From the NCBI RefSeq assembly GCF_000315915.1, contig NC_020185.1, positions 2,480,001 through 2,544,000 of the forward strand: a DNA stretch of 64,000 bases, given 5' to 3'. A program made the position numbers and the translations under genes. The notes below the pieces were generated by a model. The model searched no databases and had not been told where the DNA came from. It saw nothing but the letters and a program-made list of their open reading frames with translations. Positions 1-9,610 of this stretch are shown in pieces; the first letter of the stretch is position 1; each line of letters starts with the position of its first letter. Origin of the DNA: Henningerozyma blattae CBS 6284 (lineage: Eukaryota; Ascomycota; Saccharomycetes; Saccharomycetales; Saccharomycetaceae).

Positions 1-1
1 A

Positions 2-1729
2 GCTGCCTTTGGGTTAGCTGAAGCTGGGTTTAAAACTGCTTGTATTTCCAAATTATTCCCAACAAGATCCCACACTGTTGCTGCTCAAGGTGGTATCAAT
101 GCTGCCTTAGGTAATGCTCATCCAGATGATTGGAAATGGCACATGTATGATACTGTTAAAGGTTCTGATTGGTTAGGTGACCAAGATTCCATTCATTATA
201 TGACTCGTGAAGCTCCAAAATCTATTATTGAATTAGAACATTTTGGTATGCCATTCTCTAGATTGGAAAATGGTAGAATTTATCAAAGAGCCTTTGGTGG
301 TCAAAGTAAAAATTACGGTAAAGATGGTCAAGCTTATAGAACTTGTGCTGTCGCCGATAGAACAGGTCATGCTATGCTGCATACATTATATTCTCAAGCT
401 TTGAAACATGATACTCATTTTTTCATTGAATATTTTGCCCTGGATCTATTAAAACATAACGGCGAAATCGTTGGTGTTATGGCTTATAACCAAGAAGATG
501 GTACTATCCATAGATTCAGAGCTCATAAGACTATCATTGCCACTGGTGGTTATGGTAGAGCTTATTTCTCTTGTACCTCAGCACACACATGTACTGGTGA
601 TGGTAATGCAATGGTTTCAAGAGCTGGTTTCCCATTGCAAGATTTGGAATTCGTTCAATTCCATCCATCTGGTATCTATGGTTCAGGTTGTTTGATTACT
701 GAAGGTGCCCGTGGTGAAGGTGGGTTTTTAATTAACTCTGAAGGTGAAAGATTTATGGAACGTTATGCTCCACATGCTAAGGATTTAGCTTCCAGAGATG
801 TTGTTTCCAGAGCCATTACTGTCGAAATCAATGAAGGTAGAGGTGTCGGTAAAGATAAAGACCACATTTTCTTACAATTAAGTCATATTCCTGAAACTGT
901 TTTGAAGGAAAGATTGCCAGGTATTTCTGAAACTGCACAAATTTTTGCTGGTGTTGATGTGACTAAGGAACCAATTCCAATTTTACCAACTGTTCATTAC
1001 AATATGGGTGGTATTCCAACTAAATGGACTGGTGAAGCTTTAACAATCAATCAAGAAACTGGTGAAGATGAAGTCATTCCAGGTTTGATGGCCTGTGGTG
1101 AAGCTGCATGTGTCTCAGTTCATGGTGCTAATAGATTAGGTGCAAATTCCTTATTAGATTTAGTTGTCTTTGGTAGAGCTGTCTCGCATACTATTTCCGA
1201 TACTTTACAACCAGGTTTACCTCATAAGAAATTGCCAAGTGATTTGGGTAAAGAAGCTCTAATTAGATTAGATAACTATAGAAACACTACTGGTAACACA
1301 AACACAGCTGCCATCAGATTAAAGATGCAAAAATCTATGCAAAAGAACTGTTCTGTGTTTAGAATTCAAGAAACTTTAGATGAAGGTGTTAGATCTATTA
1401 ATAAGATTGATGCTGAATTTAAAGGTGATGTAAAGGTTACTGATAAATCCATGATTTGGAATAGTGATTTAGTGGAAACTTTAGAATTGGAAAACTTATT
1501 AACCTGTGCCACACAAACTGCTACAGCTGCTGCTAACAGAAAGGAAAGTCGTGGTGCTCATGCAAGAGAAGATTATTCCAAGAGAGATGATGAGAATTGG
1601 ATGAAACACACTTTGACATGGCAAAAGAAGACTGGTGATCCAGTTGAAATTAAATACAGAAATGTTATAACCCAGACTTTAGATGCTGAAGAATGTCCAA
1701 CTGTTCCACCAGGCATTAGATCATATTAA
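2..1729 (+). CDS. SDH1: Succinate dehydrogenase flavoprotein subunit, 5'-truncated by window edge
   Basis: Flavoprotein subunit of mitochondrial complex II, oxidising succinate to fumarate in the TCA cycle and respiratory chain. The frame is open from base 2, well upstream of the first internal ATG at 143, so the true start lies outside the window; 575 residues are present against about 640 in S. cerevisiae, so roughly 65 N-terminal residues (targeting peptide and start of the FAD fold) are missing. Visible hallmarks are SHTVAAQGG, which contains the FAD-linking histidine, then GARGEGG, the [19 protein letters not shown] active-site and FAD segment, and [15 protein letters not shown] residues near the C terminus. 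It faces MCR1 convergently. The S. cerevisiae paralogue YJL045W is an alternative name, but the MCR1-NNR2 context fits SDH1 (YKL148C). Confidence 0.97.
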   Translation, partial: AAFGLAEAGFKTACISKLFPTRSHTVAAQGGINAALGNAHPDDWKWHMYDTVKGSDWLGDQDSIHYMTREAPKSIIELEHFGMPFSRLENGRIYQRAFGGQSKNYGKDGQAYRTCAVADRTGHAMLHTLYSQALKHDTHFFIEYFALDLLKHNGEIVGVMAYNQEDGTIHRFRAHKTIIATGGYGRAYFSCTSAHTCTGDGNAMVSRAGFPLQDLEFVQFHPSGIYGSGCLITEGARGEGGFLINSEGERFMERYAPHAKDLASRDVVSRAITVEINEGRGVGKDKDHIFLQLSHIPETVLKERLPGISETAQIFAGVDVTKEPIPILPTVHYNMGGIPTKWTGEALTINQETGEDEVIPGLMACGEAACVSVHGANRLGANSLLDLVVFGRAVSHTISDTLQPGLPHKKLPSDLGKEALIRLDNYRNTTGNTNTAAIRLKMQKSMQKNCSVFRIQETLDEGVRSINKIDAEFKGDVKVTDKSMIWNSDLVETLELENLLTCATQTATAAANRKESRGAHAREDYSKRDDENWMKHTLTWQKKTGDPVEIKYRNVITQTLDAEECPTVPPGIRSY

Positions 1730-2141
1730 GGAACAATGATATGTCCATTATTTATTTATTTATTTTAAGCAAAAAAAACAAACAAACAAAATTTCTTTTC
1801 CATATATTATGAAGTATGATGGTCTCGTTAAATTATTTATTTATTTATTTTGTAAATACTTATTTATTCAACGTAAAGATTTAATCTTATCGTTTTAAAT
1901 ATATTCCCTCAAAAAAAAAAAATTCGATTTTTATATTTTATTCTTCTACTAATTACTATATTTAATGTAAGAGTATTATATAATTCGTATGTTAGCCGCC
2001 CATTTTAGACGCGGATCATTTCCTAAAATAGCAACAAAAAAATTATGGTAATTACCAATATTTAGACACGAAAAGAATATATATAGGAGAATAGATAGAT
2101 AGATAGATAGATAAAAGAATATATATATATATATATTTGTA
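1730..2141. other. Convergent SDH1/MCR1 3' intergenic region
   Basis: No gene seen. It holds T-rich 3'-end sequence, a TAGCCGCCCA match to the Ume6 URS1 site at 1993-2002 that belongs to neither flanking promoter, a (TAGA)n microsatellite near 2093-2114 and an (AT)n run near 2120-2136. In S. cerevisiae DBR1 lies between these two genes; no trace of its coding sequence is visible here. Confidence 0.7.
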
Positions 2142-3080
2142 TTAGAATTTAAAGACTTGTTCTGAAGTGTAACCCAAGTCCTTCAAGATACCTGATAATT
2201 CACCTTGTTCCTTTGGTGAGGCTTTTGGACCTGAATAACAATTCATGAATGGAGGAGGACCACAAATGAAGATCTTTTGGTTTTTAGTGGATTTAGGTTC
2301 CAGCATAGATTTCTTCAAATAATCCTTGGAGATATACCCTAATTCACCATTATATTCCAAATCATTATTCAATTGATCTACAAAATAAGTGACTTTAAAA
2401 GTATCGCTGAATTTTTTTTGTAATTCATCTAATTCAGGTTTCAACAGGATATCTTGAGGTGTCTTATTACCATAAAGCAAATTAATTTTAGTGTTTGGTT
2501 GTTGATCAGGATCACTTAAGATAGAAGTTAAGATTTGATATAATGGAGTAATACCAGTACCTGCACCAAGTAAAGTGATTTCATTAAAAGTATTTTTTGG
2601 ATAATCGAATTTCAACAAGGGGCCTTTAAATAGCAAAGTTTCATTTAATTTCAAATTGAAGATATGATTAGTCATTTTACCTTCTGGGTATACTTTAATG
2701 ACTAAGTCAAAGGACCCCTTTTTGTTCAAGTCAGTAACCGGGGTATAAGGTCTAATAACATTAGAACCCTTTGGAGTGATGAATTTAGTTAAAAGAGCCG
2801 ATGCTACAGTTAACCCAGAGACTTGGTCTTCTTGTGGTAATTGGAAAGTGAAACGTTTTGTATCAGGAGAAAGAGTTTTAATATCAGTTAAAGGTAAAGC
2901 TACCCAGCTTGAATCAGGAACAAAGGCTTTTGAATTAGAGACAGTAGCTCCTAATTGATTTTTCTCAGCTAGAGGGGCTTTAGTGGATGATTTAGTACAA
3001 GAACATTGACGATAGATATAAGCAGAAGCTAATAAAGTAGCAGCCGCAGCTGCAGTATAAGTGATTTTTCTCGAACTCAT
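2142..3080 (-). CDS. MCR1: Mitochondrial NADH-cytochrome b5 reductase
   Basis: FAD enzyme that passes electrons from NADH to cytochrome b5 or other acceptors at the mitochondrial outer membrane and intermembrane space. The 312-residue product starts with a short basic N terminus and one hydrophobic segment (about residues 8-25, Ala/Leu-rich), as expected for the dual-sorting anchor of Mcr1. The FAD-binding signature RPYTPVTDL lies near residue 110, the NAD-binding GAGTGITPLYQ near 173 and the CGPPPFMN motif near 275; it ends in VFKF as in S. cerevisiae. It is divergent from NNR2 across 485 bp and convergent with SDH1, the S. cerevisiae arrangement minus DBR1. Length and motifs are complete. 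Confidence 0.95.
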   Translation of the reverse strand: MSSRKITYTAAAAATLLASAYIYRQCSCTKSSTKAPLAEKNQLGATVSNSKAFVPDSSWVALPLTDIKTLSPDTKRFTFQLPQEDQVSGLTVASALLTKFITPKGSNVIRPYTPVTDLNKKGSFDLVIKVYPEGKMTNHIFNLKLNETLLFKGPLLKFDYPKNTFNEITLLGAGTGITPLYQILTSILSDPDQQPNTKINLLYGNKTPQDILLKPELDELQKKFSDTFKVTYFVDQLNNDLEYNGELGYISKDYLKKSMLEPKSTKNQKIFICGPPPFMNCYSGPKASPKEQGELSGILKDLGYTSEQVFKF

Positions 3081-3565
3081 TGTTAAAGTGTAGTGATTAT
3101 AGTGGTGTATTGGGGAAGTGTATCGAAATTTCGATGCAAAAGTATCTGACTAATATATGTGAAGGTTTCTTATATATAGAGATCCATGGACTTCGGTCTT
3201 ATCCCCGGATCTTACCGAGCGACCATCGGGTACCCTCTGAAGAGCCAAATGAAAATATGAAGAAGCCTGGAAATTATAAACGAGACCAAATTAAGGGGTG
3301 GATATTTAGGTGAATATAAGCGAGCCAAATATAACTAGTATTTAGGCATAAATATAAGCGAGAAAAATACACGTAAAAATAAGCGAGCAAATAGGGAAAT
3401 GGCATTGACAAATTGAAATGGACGAAAAGAATATAAAACGGACAATGCAAAAGCCAAGCATCATAGTAACAGTTGCAACTGCAACCACAGCTGCGACTGC
3501 GACTGTAACTTCCACTGCCATTACAACTACAACTATATTAGTAACTACAAAAATAACTTTACCTC
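3081..3565. promoter_or_regulatory. MCR1/NNR2 divergent promoter with repeated ATAAGCGAG motif
   Basis: This 485-bp bidirectional promoter is more GC-rich than most gaps in the window. The motif ATAA(G/A)CGAG occurs four times in one orientation, at 3276-3284, 3316-3324, 3354-3362 and 3379-3387. The first three copies sit in a degenerate repeat of about 39 bp that also includes ATTTAGG and CCAAAT blocks. One stress-response-like AGGGG lies at 3294-3298. The part nearest NNR2 is an ACT/GCN-rich tract containing an overlapping upstream ORF. Which factor would read the repeat is unknown to me. Confidence 0.6.
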
Positions 3566-3576
3566 ATGGCAAATAG
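3445..3576 (+). promoter_or_regulatory. Upstream ORF overlapping the NNR2 start codon
   Basis: A 43-codon ATG-initiated frame, rich in Thr, Ala and Val, begins 121 bp before the NNR2 ATG and terminates at TAG 3574-3576, eight bases past that ATG and in a different frame. If it lies in the transcript leader, ribosomes translating it cannot simply reinitiate at the NNR2 ATG without backing up, so it should lower NNR2 translation unless leaky scanning or a downstream transcription start bypasses it. There is an in-frame stop directly upstream of the NNR2 ATG, so it is not an N-terminal extension. Confidence 0.45.
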
Positions 3577-4582
3577 ACTTCCCTCGCTTTCCCATAAACA
3601 ACTTCTCGCTTTAGCACAAAAGGAGTTGATCCCACCTTTAAGCAGTACACTTCATAAAGGTCAAGCAGGACGAGTATGTATCATCGGTGGATCTCGTGAC
3701 TATACTGGAGCACCTTATTTCTGTGCTCGTGCAACTGCTTTGATGGGTATGGATCTTGTACACGTGGTATGTCCACCTGCAGCAGCACCAGTAATTAAAG
3801 GTTATTCTCCAGACTTGATGGTCCATCCGATCCTTGGTATCTCGGCCGAATCTACATCGCCCGGGGATATTTCGGCCGAGCTGATTTCTCTGCTACAGCG
3901 AATGCATGCAATTTGTGTGGGACCAGGATTGGGGAGAGACGCTATAGCACGCTCTGATTTGTTAGCAATATTACGACATGTGGTTCATTCACATGATTTA
4001 GGCGTTGTACTTGATGCTGATGCATTATGGTTTCTAGCTGAAGATGCAGAAATACGAGGACTTGTATCTCAAATGCATAAAGGTCAACTAGTATTGACAC
4101 CTAATATCATTGAGGCACGCCGTATTGCTAAGGCAGTAACCAAACAGGATTGTAACAATACTGCTGGTAGAATAATAGCTTCACAGTTCAAATGTGTGGT
4201 AATAGAAAAAGGGGCAGCAGACCACGTGCACTACCCAGACAACAATTCAACACGTGACATAACGTGTCGCGTAGAAGGCTCATTAAAACGAGTCGGTGGT
4301 CAGGGAGATACACTTGCAGGAGCTGTATTAGCTATGATAGCATACTCTCGTTGTATGGAAGAAAGACAAGCAGGACCAGATTTACCTCAAGACAAACAGC
4401 CATTGACATTAACGGAGCAAACTGTTGTTGCCAGTTATGCAGCATGCTCTGTAGCTCGAGAATGTTCCCGCCGTGCATTTTCCAGATATGGCAGAGCCAT
4501 GCAAACATCTAATTTGAGTCATGAGGTGGGTGCTGTGTTTCATGATTTATTAGAAAGAGAATTTGATGAATCTGAAATCTAG
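3566..4582 (+). CDS. NNR2: ATP-dependent (S)-NAD(P)H-hydrate dehydratase
   Basis: Repairs hydrated, inactive NADHX and NADPHX by dehydration at the expense of ATP; family YjeF C-terminal/CARKD, ribokinase-like fold. The 338-residue product is full length. Visible motifs are KGQAGRVCIIGGSRDYTGAP near the N terminus, GPGLGRD near residue 120, the LDADAL substrate loop near 150, LTPN near 178, and the nucleotide-binding GGQGDTLAGA near 243 with its catalytic Asp; the C-terminal GRAMQTSNL is also typical. It is the orthologue of YKL151C and keeps its MCR1 neighbour. The ORF is clearly richer in G+C and in CGN and GCC codons than its neighbours, with two CACGTG sites inside it (about 4223 and 4252). 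Confidence 0.95.
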   Translation: MANRLPSLSHKQLLALAQKELIPPLSSTLHKGQAGRVCIIGGSRDYTGAPYFCARATALMGMDLVHVVCPPAAAPVIKGYSPDLMVHPILGISAESTSPGDISAELISLLQRMHAICVGPGLGRDAIARSDLLAILRHVVHSHDLGVVLDADALWFLAEDAEIRGLVSQMHKGQLVLTPNIIEARRIAKAVTKQDCNNTAGRIIASQFKCVVIEKGAADHVHYPDNNSTRDITCRVEGSLKRVGGQGDTLAGAVLAMIAYSRCMEERQAGPDLPQDKQPLTLTEQTVVASYAACSVARECSRRAFSRYGRAMQTSNLSHEVGAVFHDLLEREFDESEI

Positions 4583-5132
4583 ATCACGTGGGTATTCATT
4601 TTTTTATTTTATGATCACATTGCCTGTATTTTGACATCACGTGCAAATGTCTTTATTTGTCGTTTATAATTTATCATTTGCCACGAGGGTCCCAATTTGT
4701 CCATGTTTGTTTGTCCCTTGGATTTCCACATTGGGACATTTTGCCTTTCGGTTATCCTAATTAATCCATTTTCATTCAATCCATTTTCTCCCGTCTATAA
4801 GGAATGCTTTTTCCTTATCCATTATACATTATTAGATTTTAATGTACCTTATCTAGTTCATTCAAAACTTAAAATATCAATTTTAAATGAATATTATAAT
4901 AATAATAATAATTAATTAAAAAAAAAAAAATAAAAATAATAAGAAAAGATAAAAAAAATTACATATAATATAATTTTTATAATTATAAATTTTTTTTTTG
5001 AGAAGCAAATAAAAAAAAATCTATATATTATAATTCATACACACTCATTTACAACAGCATCCATATCCATTCATCCTTCCCTTCTCAACCGTCTTGTTAT
5101 TTGCAAACTATTCATCATAGTGTACTACCACG
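4583..5132. other. NNR2 3' region and MHP1 promoter
   Basis: No gene seen. CACGTG E-boxes occur just after the NNR2 stop (about 4586) and near 4640, next to two more inside the NNR2 ORF. The rest is AT-rich with (AAT)n and poly-A/poly-T tracts between 4890 and 5010 typical of a nucleosome-poor yeast promoter feeding MHP1. Confidence 0.5.
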
Positions 5133-8100
5133 ATGAATACAAATAATTATTCATTACGAAAGACCAAATCTATAAATACTGCATCGGTAGCGTCAGCTAC
5201 TTCGTCATTCACAAACTCAGGTACAGGTTTCTTCAAATCCATCTTCTCTAGATCAAAACCTTCTAAACAGCCTATCCCTTCATCTACTGCATTGAAAAGA
5301 TCTAAAACAACTACTAATCCTCCAACTGCCACCACTACTACTACCATACCTTTATCTGCAACACATAAACATAGACTATATAAATCCACTTCTAATAATA
5401 TCCCTTCCACTAATGAAACTACAACTTCTATGAAAAGCAATAATAATAATAGTACTAGTAATAAAAATGATGAAGATGAAGATTCACGACTATTGAAATT
5501 CTTGCAATATTATAAGTCAAAAAACTATTCTGTGACTGCATTCAATACCCAACCAGATTTACAGCCACAATCAGATTCTAATATACCCTCACAACCCATA
5601 GAAGATAGTGGAGGGGATGATTATTATGATAAGGAATCTTATAATTCCGACAATGACGTCTCTACATTATCTTCGGAAAGTGATAATCCTCCAAATATAA
5701 TAGATAAAAAGGGAAGGCCGATTCCTCCACATCCAAACGAATCGAAATACCCTTCCATTCTGAAAAACCATCCATCTCCTTCTCCAATATCTTCGCCATC
5801 ACCTCATGCATCCCCTTCACAGTCCCCACCACCAGTTCCCTCTGCTAAATTTGGAACTTTTTTAAGAAAAGTTACAAGTTCTCATTTAAATTCAACCACA
5901 TCTTCTGTATCTTCTTTAAATAAAGCAACTACCAATTCAAATTCTACCTCTACTCCTGTTTCAACTGAAAATAATACGGCTACTGTTAATTCTACTACTA
6001 CTGCCCAAGTAAAATCAAAATTAAATCAGCATAAGAGTTTATATAAATTGAAAAAAAACAATGTCTCTAATATACCAGGTTTAGAAAAAATTAAACCTTT
6101 AAAGCATGTATCATTTGCAACAAATACATATTTTAATGATCCTCCACAACAAATTTGTTCAAAAAATCCAAGAAAGGGTGAAGTTCAAATAAATCCAGAT
6201 GGTACTGTTGTTATTCATAGATTATCACAAGAGGAAAGAAAACGAATCTTAGAATCATCAACTTTTGGTATTGTCGTAGGTGGTACAGGTCAATTAAAAT
6301 TGTTAAACCCCCTAGAAAATGAAAATTTATCTGATATCAATGTGACAAACACTGATATTTCTCATGCAACAATTGATAAGCCAATGTTATCAAGAAGATC
6401 TTCCTCAGAGTCAACCACAAGTTCTCAAATTCATTCTTCCTCGCAATCCCTAGTATTATTAATGTCTCAAGATTCATTTGAAGGTGAAATTTTCCCACCA
6501 AAGGACATTTCTATCCCATTTGATATTGTCTATACACGTTGTTGTCATTTAAGAGAAATCTTACCAATCCCTGCTATGATGAAACAATTGAAAAAAGGTT
6601 CCACTGAAACAATTCCTCTTTTACAATTGCGTAATCCTAGACCTTCCATGGTAGAGGTTTGGGCTTTTAGTGATTTCATTAGTATTGTCCCGGTATTATG
6701 CATTTCATTAGACGGTGTAAATTTAACTGTAGAACAATTTAAAATTATCCTAAGTTCTTTAATGCATAAAAAAAATTTCGAAAAATTATCTTTAAGAAAT
6801 ACTCCAATTAATTCTGAAGGTTGGAAATTATTATGTTATTTCATTTCTAAATCACAATCTTTAATATCAATAGATTTATCGATGGTACCCACTATGAAAA
6901 CAAATGTACAAAAACCTTCTAAATCTTCGTTGGCTAAAAAGAAAAAAGATAAAGAAAATAATATTATAAGAATGGTTTCCAATTTAAATTGTAGAGACGA
7001 TATTAATTGGAATTTATTAACGGCAGCCATTGCTTCTAAAAATGGGATTGAAGAAATCATTGTATCAGGTGCTCAAATGTCACGAGAATCTTTCCAAAAT
7101 TTTATTCAAGTAGCATGCATTGCAACAGAAAGATTGGGATTAGCATATAACAATTTAACTAAGGAACAATGTGAAAACTTAGGGAAATGGATCATTCAAT
7201 CAAAAGTAACAGGGTTAGATGTTTCATTTAATGATTTAAGAGGCAAATTAGATTCTTTTTCAAATGCAATCAAGAGTAAGATTAAAAATTCGAATGTAAA
7301 GAATATTTTTAAATTTATTTCATTAAGAGGTACTAATTTATCTGTAAAAAGTGGTGATAGATCGGAAAATAATGAAGCTCTAAGAATGATAAGTTGTTTG
7401 TGTTATTGTGAAAATTTGAAATTCTTGGATCTTTCAAATAATCCCGATATGTTTCCTTACTCTATGCATACACTAATTAAAATTTTACCTGTTTTTGCTA
7501 ATTTGGTAAGGTTGCATTTGGATTTTAATAATTTATCATCAACAGGGATTATTATGTTATCTGAAATATTACCCTTTTGTTCAAAATTAAATTATTTGTC
7601 AATTTTAGGCACAAAATTAGATCAGATCACTTCAAAATCTTTAATACAAGCAATCGAAAAGAGTTCCACCTTGATTACTTTAGATATTGATTTTGATGAT
7701 GATGATACTAAATTTTCCAAAAACTTTAAAAACGAATTATCTATATATACAATGAGAAATATGGAAAATGAATTTAAAAATATAAATAATTCAACCACCA
7801 CAGGTTCGGATACCAATCCTTCTGAAATGATTAGTTTCCAACAGGAATTATCAGAATTATTAACTGATGCGTTCGATGATAAAGCTCATTACGATCAATT
7901 GGCTCAAAATTTCATACAAAAGATCACAGATTCGCGTATAAAGATTAGAAAAGTAATTCAAGATTTATTCGAATTAAGACTCAATTCTCAATTAAGCTTC
8001 GAGGGGAAAGAAACGTTAATTAGATTTTGTTTCATAGATGCTTGCTTTGAAAAATGTATTAGATTAATTCGAGAACGAACTTTGAAAAGGAATCAAATTA

Positions 8101-9080
8101 AGAATAAAAATTGTTTAAATGAAAGCAATTCAGACTTACCAATATCAGAGTCTCCAATGAGTAGTCATTTGGTACCTACCACTTTTCCACAAAATCTTTT
8201 CAGAACTGATAATAATCACATTACTACAATTAATAGCAATAATAATAATAATAATAATAATAGTACTAATAATAATAATAATTCAAATGATAATACCGAT
8301 GTATCATCCTTACAAACTGTACCATCTTCCACTAATTTAAATAAAAGTGGCCATTCAGTTCTACTACCGTTTGGTAAACCAGAAATTGAAGATTTCCACC
8401 CAAATGCTGACGATACAAAAGAATATAGAAATGATCAAGATTATTTGACAATTAAAATTAAAACTAATCAAAATCGTGAAGAAGGTGATATATTTAAAAA
8501 GAGTGTTCATATGATAAAGAAAATTAAAGAAGATTCTGAAAATAAAAATATGTCGGCTTTAGATAAAGATGCTATACGGAATGCTGCAGAAAGTTTAAAT
8601 AGTAATGAAATTAGAAAATTCTTGTTAAAGAATGATATATCCACAGTTGTTGACGTTATTGATGAATTACACAAGCAAGGTTATCATTTGCATGATATCT
8701 TTAAGAAACAAAATATTAATATGAATTATCATTTAGATAGTAATGATGAAGAAAGTAATGATGAAGAAAGTAATGATCATTTAACCTCTAGCTTGGATTC
8801 TTCTTTGTTAGGAAAGCATTCATCTATGAAGCACCTTGACTCAGAAAGTACCTTTGTCGATGCAAGTGATAAGGTCCCTAATAGCTTATCAAATATATCA
8901 TCGTCGGATAAAAATATAGTTGAGAAGATAAACGATTCAGATTTTCCAGTATTAAAGTCAACTAATGTTTCTATAGATTGCGATCATAGAAATCAAATCG
9001 ATGCAGCTTATGATACAGTCTTGGATGATTTACAAAAGACTAGAAAGGCTAATAAAATGGATGATGTGTCTTCTCATTAG
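5133..9080 (+). CDS. MHP1: Microtubule-interacting protein Mhp1 orthologue
   Basis: Large protein implicated in microtubule stabilisation in S. cerevisiae (YJL042W). The 1315-residue product has a long low-complexity N terminus rich in Ser, Thr, Asn and Pro, then the very conserved block KHVSFATNTYFNDPPQQ near residue 330, followed by a conserved middle region with leucine-rich-repeat-like stretches (about residues 450-900, for example LKFLDLSNN and LVRLHLDFNN). A poly-Asn tract lies near 1035-1055, and a 15-bp tandem duplication encodes SNDEE repeats near 1205. The C terminus (KFLLKNDISTVVDVIDELHKQGYHL) is again conserved. The order SDH1-like gene, MHP1, NUP192 and their orientations match S. 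cerevisiae YJL045W-YJL042W-YJL039C, with NSP1 absent. Confidence 0.92.
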   Translation: MNTNNYSLRKTKSINTASVASATSSFTNSGTGFFKSIFSRSKPSKQPIPSSTALKRSKTTTNPPTATTTTTIPLSATHKHRLYKSTSNNIPSTNETTTSMKSNNNNSTSNKNDEDEDSRLLKFLQYYKSKNYSVTAFNTQPDLQPQSDSNIPSQPIEDSGGDDYYDKESYNSDNDVSTLSSESDNPPNIIDKKGRPIPPHPNESKYPSILKNHPSPSPISSPSPHASPSQSPPPVPSAKFGTFLRKVTSSHLNSTTSSVSSLNKATTNSNSTSTPVSTENNTATVNSTTTAQVKSKLNQHKSLYKLKKNNVSNIPGLEKIKPLKHVSFATNTYFNDPPQQICSKNPRKGEVQINPDGTVVIHRLSQEERKRILESSTFGIVVGGTGQLKLLNPLENENLSDINVTNTDISHATIDKPMLSRRSSSESTTSSQIHSSSQSLVLLMSQDSFEGEIFPPKDISIPFDIVYTRCCHLREILPIPAMMKQLKKGSTETIPLLQLRNPRPSMVEVWAFSDFISIVPVLCISLDGVNLTVEQFKIILSSLMHKKNFEKLSLRNTPINSEGWKLLCYFISKSQSLISIDLSMVPTMKTNVQKPSKSSLAKKKKDKENNIIRMVSNLNCRDDINWNLLTAAIASKNGIEEIIVSGAQMSRESFQNFIQVACIATERLGLAYNNLTKEQCENLGKWIIQSKVTGLDVSFNDLRGKLDSFSNAIKSKIKNSNVKNIFKFISLRGTNLSVKSGDRSENNEALRMISCLCYCENLKFLDLSNNPDMFPYSMHTLIKILPVFANLVRLHLDFNNLSSTGIIMLSEILPFCSKLNYLSILGTKLDQITSKSLIQAIEKSSTLITLDIDFDDDDTKFSKNFKNELSIYTMRNMENEFKNINNSTTTGSDTNPSEMISFQQELSELLTDAFDDKAHYDQLAQNFIQKITDSRIKIRKVIQDLFELRLNSQLSFEGKETLIRFCFIDACFEKCIRLIRERTLKRNQIKNKNCLNESNSDLPISESPMSSHLVPTTFPQNLFRTDNNHITTINSNNNNNNNNSTNNNNNSNDNTDVSSLQTVPSSTNLNKSGHSVLLPFGKPEIEDFHPNADDTKEYRNDQDYLTIKIKTNQNREEGDIFKKSVHMIKKIKEDSENKNMSALDKDAIRNAAESLNSNEIRKFLLKNDISTVVDVIDELHKQGYHLHDIFKKQNINMNYHLDSNDEESNDEESNDHLTSSLDSSLLGKHSSMKHLDSESTFVDASDKVPNSLSNISSSDKNIVEKINDSDFPVLKSTNVSIDCDHRNQIDAAYDTVLDDLQKTRKANKMDDVSSH

Positions 9081-9610
9081 CATTCTAATATTGGGATTTG
9101 AGTTTATTCATTTTTTTTTCATGATATTTTCTATGTTGGCTTATATAATATATTGTACTATAATTATGATTTCTTACATGTGTATAATGTATTAAAATTG
9201 TTAGATTATTTTCTTGATCAGGAATATTAGCATATAGTTATAGAAAAGTTCAAATTGTTAACTATTTATACTTCAAAATTCACTGCGTAATAGACTGGTT
9301 ATAATGCATTGCATATTAGGTAAGGTATTTTCTTTTTATAAACCGAAATTACTCAGTTAGCAAAAGAGGTCATACCTATTCAATTTTTAAGATATTTATA
9401 CGATATTTGGATAGTTGATAATATTTAAGCCATTATTTGTTCATAAATTCAGAAAAATTCAAACAATTAGGACATCGCTAAAATCTAAACTGTAGTTCTT
9501 GTATATATATTGATTATTCAAGAATAATAAATTCATGCATACATGTAAAATTAAGGACAATTTATATACTAAAAATTATTAGACTTTTAATTAAAAGATA
9601 ATCAGATTAT
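9081..9610. other. Convergent MHP1/NUP192 intergenic region
   Basis: AT-rich 3' flanks of two converging genes. I see no ORF with family resemblance, tRNA, repeat or recognisable regulatory site. Confidence 0.6.

Noticed and set aside
4892..5010. A/T-rich tracts before MHP1 as a replication origin.
   Set aside because: Simple A/T runs are common in every promoter here; I cannot point to a convincing ARS consensus with supporting elements.
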